From: Chthoniobacterales bacterium
GTDB lineage: Bacteria; Verrucomicrobiota; Verrucomicrobiae; Chthoniobacterales; UBA10450
DNA length: 10,374 nt
NCBI GenBank assembly: GCA_003244125.1
Contig: QHBL01000250.1
Span: 1-10,374 of the forward strand
Reading direction: 5' to 3'
Below, in pieces: positions 5,674 to 10,374 of this stretch. The position numbers were made by a program, and so were the translations under genes. Position 1 is the first letter of the stretch, and every line of letters begins with the position of its first letter. The notes under the pieces were generated by a model. That model had not been told where the DNA came from and ran no database searches. It worked only from the letters and a program-made list of their open reading frames with translations.

Positions 5674-6177
5674 TCAAATCTGCGTCGCCGCCGGTATTCC
5701 CAGTTTTCGCATCTCGGCCGCGCGCACATGAGTCAGCGCAATCGCGAGCGCGTCGGCCGCATCGGCCTCCGGTGTTTCGGTTAATCCAAGCAGGGCGCGC
5801 ATCATGAACGCCACCTGGTTCTTCGCCGCGCCGCCGGTGCCGACCGCCGATTGTTTCACCCGCGTCGGCGCATATTCAAAAACCGGCAGCCCTTTCTCCG
5901 CCGCCGCCAGAATGGCGGCGCCCCTCGCCGCCCCCAGCGTAATCGCCGTCTTGTAGCTCTGCACGTAAATGACCGATTCGAGCGCGCAACACTCTGGCTG
6001 ATGTTCGCGAATCAATTGCGCCAGCCGCTCACGAATGGCTACCAGGCAAGCCGACGGCTTGAGCGAACCGGCATTGTGAATCGTGCCATAGAAAAGCGCT
6101 CGCGCTTTTCCATTGGCGGCGTCGACCACCGCGACGCCGGTGTGCCGAAGAGATGCGTCAATCGCCAGCACGCGCAT
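5674..6177 (-). CDS. ruvC: Crossover junction endodeoxyribonuclease RuvC
   Basis: RuvC is the Holliday-junction resolvase that acts as a dimer with the RuvAB branch-migration motor. At 167 residues it is close to the family norm (173 in E. coli). The four acidic residues that bind Mg2+ are recognisable: D7 in VLAIDAS, E67 in ALESVIY, and D139 and D142 in ADAADALAIAL, matching E. coli D7, E66, D138 and D141. The helix after E67 (VQSYKTAITLGAARGAAI) and EYAPTRVKQSAVGTGGAAKNQV (101-122) are family-typical. The first motif reads IDAS where most RuvC have IDPG. It starts with ATG at 6177, 49 bases after the hydrolase gene, and lipB follows closely. ruvA and ruvB are not nearby. Confidence 0.94.
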   Translation of the reverse strand: MRVLAIDASLRHTGVAVVDAANGKARALFYGTIHNAGSLKPSACLVAIRERLAQLIREHQPECCALESVIYVQSYKTAITLGAARGAAILAAAEKGLPVFEYAPTRVKQSAVGTGGAAKNQVAFMMRALLGLTETPEADAADALAIALTHVRAAEMRKLGIPAATQI

Positions 6178-6226
6178 GCACGCAATTTAACCAGAACCGC
6201 CGCTCTCACCATCGCGGCGACCAAAT

Positions 6227-6988
6227 CTACCTGCCATCCCTGGCCGCAGACAATTCGCGGCCGAAGAACTTCGCTGCCTTGGGGCGCACAGTCTTCATCG
6301 CCGCTTCGCTAAAGACGTGACCTTCGCCGGGCACGAAATCCGTCTCGACCTTTCCACTGCGCTCGCGCAACACGCGCAGCAGAGGCTTGGCATACTTTTC
6401 AAATGGCACCCGCTCATCCCCCATACCGTGCACCATGAGCACCGGCGGCATTTTGCTCACCCGATTCTCCTGCGAGTTCCACATTCCGCCGGCCTGCTCC
6501 GTCACCGCTCCCACCAGCGGGTTGTTCGACGCTGCCGCGATCGCCAGAAAAGCGCCCAGCGAATACCCATAAATGCCGATGGGCCGTTCTCCTTCGTCCG
6601 CGCGATCATGGACCCATTTGATCCCATCGCGTACCGTGCCCAGCCAGTCCTCGAAACGCGCCTGCATTTCCGGGTCGCGCGCAGCGATCGTGGCCGTGCG
6701 ATTGAAGTAGTGCAGCAGGTAAACTGTATCGCCGGCACCAGCTAATGCGCGGGCGACCCGCCGCATCCGCGGCCCATCGAAAAGCATCCCGCCGGCGCCG
6801 TGTAGCAGGACGATGGCGCACATCGACTTCGGCACGGCCGGCGAATAGACATCCGCTCGGATCTTCCTCCCGCCGCTTTCGAAAAAGAGGCGTGCCGGGC
6901 GAGCGGCGATGGCATCATTGCCGCCCGCCGCCAAGGCGAGGCCTAAAATCAGCGGCAACAAAACACCAGCGACGCAAAAGATCCTCAT
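6227..6988 (-). CDS. Secreted alpha/beta hydrolase, dienelactone hydrolase-like
   Basis: The 253-residue product starts with a signal peptide: MRIF, a hydrophobic core to about residue 20 (LLPLILGLALA), then a small-residue region, so it should be periplasmic or exported. The alpha/beta-hydrolase fold shows an oxyanion HGAGG (63-67), nucleophile elbow GYSLG with Ser143, an acid in GMGDERVPF (Asp191) and a catalytic His in GEGHVF (His224). This is the standard order and spacing of the dienelactone-hydrolase family, except that the nucleophile is serine where classical dienelactone hydrolases use cysteine. It is probably an esterase or peptidase-like hydrolase of unknown substrate. It is the first gene of the minus-strand series, 49 bases upstream of ruvC. 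Its promoter should lie in the gap beginning at 6989. Confidence 0.87.
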   Translation of the reverse strand: MRIFCVAGVLLPLILGLALAAGGNDAIAARPARLFFESGGRKIRADVYSPAVPKSMCAIVLLHGAGGMLFDGPRMRRVARALAGAGDTVYLLHYFNRTATIAARDPEMQARFEDWLGTVRDGIKWVHDRADEGERPIGIYGYSLGAFLAIAAASNNPLVGAVTEQAGGMWNSQENRVSKMPPVLMVHGMGDERVPFEKYAKPLLRVLRERSGKVETDFVPGEGHVFSEAAMKTVRPKAAKFFGRELSAARDGR

Positions 6989-7336
6989 CCCGCAATTCGT
7001 GATCCGCCCTGCCGAACAAATTCTGGCAGTTTGCCTGGCTATCGCAGCCGCTCTAGCGGCGTATGCGCTCCGGGCGCGACTTGAAGTAAGCGTTTACGAG
7101 CTTGGAAGCGAAGCTGATTACGACGAGACGAATGATCCAGCGAAACATAATAGTAATGGAGACCTGCGGCGACTGATCACCGCTCGCCTTGGAAACGGCG
7201 CTCAGGCTCCTGCTGGCCGTCTGGGATCACTCCACGCCTGACGTTACATCGTCCAGTCCGCAGATGGGTGGCGCAGGCGGATGTTTGAATCCAAAGGCCG
7301 AGGTCGCTGCATCTCACAGATCGGGAGGCGGATCTT
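6989..7336. other. 348-base divergent intergenic region
   Basis: This gap separates the minus-strand hydrolase operon from the plus-strand permease, so it must hold promoters for both. I found no convincing conserved gene on either strand; the open frames here run into neighbouring genes in the wrong frame. Two small inverted repeats are visible: CTGCC/GGCAG (7009-7013 with 7025-7029) and GCCGC/GCGGC around a TCTA loop (7047-7060). A CATAAT at 7146-7151 resembles a -10 box for the plus strand but has no matching -35 at the right distance, so no promoter is called. Confidence 0.6.
7323..7328 (+). promoter_or_regulatory. Strong Shine-Dalgarno of the permease gene
   Basis: GGGAGG lies 8 bases before the ATG at 7337, which is near-ideal spacing. 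It is the clearest ribosome binding site in the window, where most other starts have none, and it fixes the permease start. Confidence 0.8.
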
Positions 7337-9880
7337 ATGTTGCAGGATTTCAAGTTTGCGCTGCGGCAGCTTTTAAAGGCGCCGGGCTTTACAATCGTGG
7401 CGGTGGTGACGCTTGCGCTAGCCATCGGGGTGAACTCGGCGATTTTCGCGCTCATCAGCAGCGTGGTGCTGCGCCCGATGGTGCCGCTGCGCTCGCAGGA
7501 AGTGGTGAATGTTTATAACTGCCGGCAGAATGCCAACCACGATTACCGCGGCTTTTCCTACAACGAATTTCGTGAGCTGCGCGCGAACGGTGGCGATCTC
7601 CTGACCGATCTGGCTGCGCTCGAGTTCGCGGTCGCCGGTATTGGGCGCGATCACGAGATGCGGCGCAGCTTCGCTTTTCTGACTTCGGAAAATTATTTCT
7701 CGCTCATGGGCGTGCAGCCGTATCGCGGACGCTTCTACAACGCCGAAGAATGCAAGCCGAACGCGAACATCGCGGTGGTTGTGGCCAGTTACGGTTTTTG
7801 GAAGCGCCAGGAGGGACGGAGCGATTTCGTCGGGAGCACGCTTCAGATCAACGGGCAGCCCTACACGGTCATCGGGATTTCGCCGGAAGGATTCAGCGGC
7901 GCCAGCGCCTTGATCGCGCCCGACATTTGGCTGCCGCTCGGGGTGCATTCGCAGCTCGGCTCGACCTTCGACGATTCGGAATCGCTGCACGATTTGGCAA
8001 ACGCGAAAGTTTACCCGCTCAATCTCGTTGGCCGGATGCGACCCGGCCTCACGGTCGAGACGGCGAAATCGCGACTGCCAGTGCTATCGCAGAGATTCAA
8101 TGCCGTGCAGGGCAGCGACGCCGAATTTCAGCGCGAAGTGCAGGTGAAAAAACCAGCGCGTTTCGACCTGAGCACCTCGCCGCAGGATGAAGGCCCGATC
8201 GCGTTGATCGGCACCTTGCTTATGGCGATGGCGGGAGCGGTTTTGCTCATCGCTTGTCTGAATCTCGCCAACATGCTGCTGGCGCGTGGAACGGCGCGCG
8301 CGAAAGAGATGGCGCTTCGTCTCGCGCTCGGTGCGTCGCGCTGGCAAATCATCCGGCAATTGCTCGCCGAAGGTTTGCTCCTGGCGGTGTGCGGCGGCGC
8401 CGCGGGGCTGATTCTCAGCGTCTGGTGCAATAACATGCTGCTGCGCTCGCTCATGGGTCTGCTCAGCAACGTGAACTTCACCTTCGTCGTTAATCTGGCG
8501 CCGGATATTTCCGTTCTCGCGGTAACGTTTCTCTTTTGCCTGCTTGCGACCGTTCTCTTCAGCCTCGGTCCGGCGCTGAAAGCCAGCCGCGCTGACCTGG
8601 TCAACGACTTGAAGCAACAGGTGGGCGAACCCGCGCGCATCGGCCGGCTCAGCCGCTTCTTTGCGCCGCGTCACATTTCGGTCATGGCGCAGATATCGCT
8701 CTCGCTCATGTTGCTCTTCGCCGCCGGCTTGTTTTTCCGCGGCGCACTTAAAGCAGCCGGGCTCAATCCTGGATTCAATCCGGCCGGGGATCTCGTCACC
8801 GAAGTGGATTTCTCTCTCGTGAAAAAAGAACCGGAGGATGCGCGACGCGAGATTTTCAACATCGTGCAACGCGCGCGTCAGTTGCCCGGCGTGAAAGCCA
8901 CCGGCGTCGGCACCATGTTGCCTTACGGCAATTTCGGGAACTCGCGCCGCATCATGTCCACGCGCTCGACCTTGTCCAACGATCCCAAAGCGCCCGATCC
9001 AGGCGCGACAGGAATGTTCACCGCGATCACACCGGGATATTTCGATGCCATTGGCGTCAGGATCTTGCGCGGGCGCGAGTTCACCCAGGCCGAATGCGAA
9101 GAGAAGAATGCGCGGCGCGTGGCCATCATCGATGCGGAAATGGCGAAGAAGCTTTTCCCGAACGAAGACGCCATCGGCCAGCACGTGCGTTACACCATTC
9201 CGCCGACGGACGGCTCGCCTAACGACCTAGAGGTGGTCGGCGTGGTGAACACGCATCGTCACGATGTGCAGAACCAGACGACGCTGGCGCGATTGTTTGT
9301 TCCGTTGGCGCAGGGCTACAGTGGAAATGTTTTCCTGCACCTGCGCCTCAATAGCGAAAATCGGCACGCGGTGGTGGCGATGATCCCGACTCTCCGTGGG
9401 CTACTGCGCGGAATTGATCCTGATCTTCCGATCCTGGCGATGGCACCGTTCACGGACTTAATGGAAAAAAGCGTCAGCCTCTGGATCGTGAAATTGGGCG
9501 CGCTTTTATTCGGCGTGTTCGGCGGAATCGCGTTGCTCCTCGCGGTGGTCGGCGTTTACGGAGTGAAGGCGTATGCGGTGGCGTGTCGCACGCGCGAGAT
9601 CGGTATTCGAATGGCGCTGGGCGCGCGCCGGAGCGATGTCTTCGGGTTGATCATGCGCCAGGGAGTTTTGCAAACCGCTCTCGCGCTCGCCGTCGGTTTG
9701 CTCATCTCGTTAGGCGCGGGACGCGTGCTCTCGCAAATTTTGTATGAGGTGAGTCCGACCGATCCTTTCGCGCTCATCACAGCGAGCGTGCTGCTCGCGG
9801 CCGCGGCGCTTCTCGCCTGCTTTCTGCCGGCGCAACGCGCGACGCGAGTGAATCCCATCACGGCGTTGCGCACCGAGTAG
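7337..9880 (+). CDS. MacB/FtsX-type ABC transporter permease, duplicated orphan (ADOP-like) form
   Basis: The 847-residue inner-membrane protein contains two MacB_PCD plus FtsX units in one chain. The N-terminal transmembrane helix (about 17-45, APGFTIVAVVTLALAIGVNS) is followed by a periplasmic domain (about 50-280). Then come the three FtsX helices (about 288-313, 345-372, 391-413), including ANMLLARGTARAKEMALRLALGA. A second unit starts near 447 (ISVMAQISLSLMLLFAAGL). It has its own periplasmic domain (about 470-712) and three last helices (about 717-745, 777-800, 812-832), ending in the family-typical ALRTE. The coupling motif before the second helix of each triplet, REIGIRMALGARRSDV in the second unit, contacts the ATPase in relatives. 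No ATPase gene is adjacent. The architecture matches the 'acidobacterial duplicated orphan permease' group. MacB relatives act as mechanotransmitters with tripartite pumps; the substrate here is unknown. Confidence 0.92.
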   Translation: MLQDFKFALRQLLKAPGFTIVAVVTLALAIGVNSAIFALISSVVLRPMVPLRSQEVVNVYNCRQNANHDYRGFSYNEFRELRANGGDLLTDLAALEFAVAGIGRDHEMRRSFAFLTSENYFSLMGVQPYRGRFYNAEECKPNANIAVVVASYGFWKRQEGRSDFVGSTLQINGQPYTVIGISPEGFSGASALIAPDIWLPLGVHSQLGSTFDDSESLHDLANAKVYPLNLVGRMRPGLTVETAKSRLPVLSQRFNAVQGSDAEFQREVQVKKPARFDLSTSPQDEGPIALIGTLLMAMAGAVLLIACLNLANMLLARGTARAKEMALRLALGASRWQIIRQLLAEGLLLAVCGGAAGLILSVWCNNMLLRSLMGLLSNVNFTFVVNLAPDISVLAVTFLFCLLATVLFSLGPALKASRADLVNDLKQQVGEPARIGRLSRFFAPRHISVMAQISLSLMLLFAAGLFFRGALKAAGLNPGFNPAGDLVTEVDFSLVKKEPEDARREIFNIVQRARQLPGVKATGVGTMLPYGNFGNSRRIMSTRSTLSNDPKAPDPGATGMFTAITPGYFDAIGVRILRGREFTQAECEEKNARRVAIIDAEMAKKLFPNEDAIGQHVRYTIPPTDGSPNDLEVVGVVNTHRHDVQNQTTLARLFVPLAQGYSGNVFLHLRLNSENRHAVVAMIPTLRGLLRGIDPDLPILAMAPFTDLMEKSVSLWIVKLGALLFGVFGGIALLLAVVGVYGVKAYAVACRTREIGIRMALGARRSDVFGLIMRQGVLQTALALAVGLLISLGAGRVLSQILYEVSPTDPFALITASVLLAAAALLACFLPAQRATRVNPITALRTE

Positions 9881-9890
9881 CGGCAAATCG

Positions 9891-9910
9891 AGAACGCAGG
9901 CTGGCGTTCT
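9891..9910. terminator. Hairpin between convergent genes, possible bidirectional terminator
   Basis: AGAACGC (9891-9897) pairs perfectly with GCGTTCT (9904-9910) around a six-base AGGCTG loop. It lies in the 28-base gap between the permease stop and the convergent gene and reaches into the latter's stop codon. No T-tract is present, so the terminator role rests on position and symmetry. Confidence 0.45.
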
Positions 9911-10374
9911 AAGGCTCGCCGGTGCCACTGACCAGCACGCAGCGGAATCCATAAATGACGTCGCGTTCGGCGCGATCGACCACGTTGCGGTAGGATGATT
10001 GCAATTCCGTGCGGCTGCTCGTCGCCCAAGAGCCACCGCGCAACACGCCCCAATCGCGCCCGCTGCCGCCGCCTTTATATCCGTCCTCGCACCACTCCCA
10101 GACGTTGCCGCCGAGGTCGTAAATCCCAAGCGCGTTTGGCCGAAACGATCCGGCGGGCGAAGTTTGGGCAAAGTTGTCTGCGTAATTTTCAATGACGGTG
10201 CCGCCGCGACGGCGCGCGCTCTTGTCAGCGTAATTTCCCGCACCCGACGAAGGCGGCGGCCATTGCCTGCCCCAGGGATATTCATTGCGAATGGCGCCGT
10301 CGCGCGCTTCCGGCGTCGCGCCGGTTTCGTTGGCCAAACCAACCGCCGCACTCCATTCCGCATCGGTCGGCAAG
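9909..10374 (-). CDS. Formylglycine-generating-enzyme-like (SUMF1/FGE-sulfatase) domain protein, C-terminal part (5' end off right edge)
   Basis: The frame is open to the right edge, so the start lies outside the window; the visible 154 or so residues are the C-terminal half of a SUMF1/FGE-sulfatase domain. Counting from the first full codon at the edge, the order is PTDAEW (2-7), YPWG (32-35), SFRPNALGIYDLGGNVWEWCED (76-97), VLRGGSW (110-116) and YGFRC (141-145). All are hallmarks of the fold. True formylglycine-generating enzymes use two cysteines just after the GGSW/GGSY motif to bind copper and activate oxygen. Here that stretch is WATSSRTELQSSYRN, with no cysteine. The protein is therefore more likely a non-FGE member of the superfamily, such as a domain attached to a kinase or signalling protein, or a C-type-lectin-like binding module. 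What lies N-terminal of it is unknown. It converges on the permease gene with a hairpin between. Confidence 0.85.
   Translation of the reverse strand, partial: LPTDAEWSAAVGLANETGATPEARDGAIRNEYPWGRQWPPPSSGAGNYADKSARRRGGTVIENYADNFAQTSPAGSFRPNALGIYDLGGNVWEWCEDGYKGGGSGRDWGVLRGGSWATSSRTELQSSYRNVVDRAERDVIYGFRCVLVSGTGEP

Noticed and set aside
6989..7336. Search for a regulator gene or small RNA in the divergent gap
   Set aside because: No helix-turn-helix frame, no tRNA-like cloverleaf and no hairpin with a T-tract was found; only two short inverted repeats.
7189..7518. Plus-strand open frame of 109 codons spanning the permease start
   Set aside because: It overlaps the permease N-terminus in another frame, has no domain, and has no ribosome binding site as good as that of the permease.
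8084..9184. Long antisense open frame (366 codons) inside the permease gene
   Set aside because: Its product is Arg/His/Glu-rich with no recognisable domain, and the plus-strand frame here is a clear FtsX permease. It is a by-product of GC-rich codon usage.

Overview
The window looks like chromosomal DNA of a GC-rich Gram-negative bacterium, most likely a soil-type Verrucomicrobiota. This is inference from gene content. The left edge carries the start of a UBact-type ubiquitin-like protein, a family known from Verrucomicrobiota, Nitrospirota, Armatimonadota and some candidate phyla. An orphan 'duplicated' MacB/FtsX permease, typical of Acidobacteriota and Verrucomicrobiota, lies near the right. 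Gaps between genes hold CACGGAT-type repeats of a kind I associate with verrucomicrobial genomes. No rRNA, tRNA, CRISPR array, insertion sequence or phage gene was seen.

Layout. Bases 1-131 (minus) encode the first 43 residues of the UBact-like protein; the rest lies off the left edge. Divergent from it, two plus-strand genes 2 bases apart encode a secreted coiled-coil/LysM protein (240-698) and a tandem GYF_2-domain protein with a C-terminal coiled coil (701-1234). These converge on a long minus-strand series, read from right to left: secreted dienelactone-hydrolase-like protein (6988-6227), RuvC resolvase (6177-5674), LipB octanoyltransferase (5652-4984), an HTH plus metallo-beta-lactamase-fold hydrolase (4987-4166, overlapping lipB by ATGA), a 3-hydroxyisobutyrate-dehydrogenase-family oxidoreductase (4070-3174), and an MsbA-type ABC exporter (3000-1258). 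The first four are tightly packed and look like one operon. The last two are each preceded by a gap filled with inverted repeats, so their co-transcription is uncertain.

A 348-base gap (6989-7336) separates the hydrolase from a divergent plus-strand 847-residue MacB/FtsX permease (7337-9880) with a strong ribosome binding site. It converges with a minus-strand gene for a formylglycine-generating-enzyme-like domain (9909 to beyond the right edge). A short hairpin lies in the convergent gap.

Functionally the window is mostly housekeeping (lipoylation, recombination, lipid or drug export) plus envelope proteins. The most notable item is the truncated UBact gene, because it predicts a proteasome and a ligase of a bacterial protein-tagging pathway just beyond the left edge.
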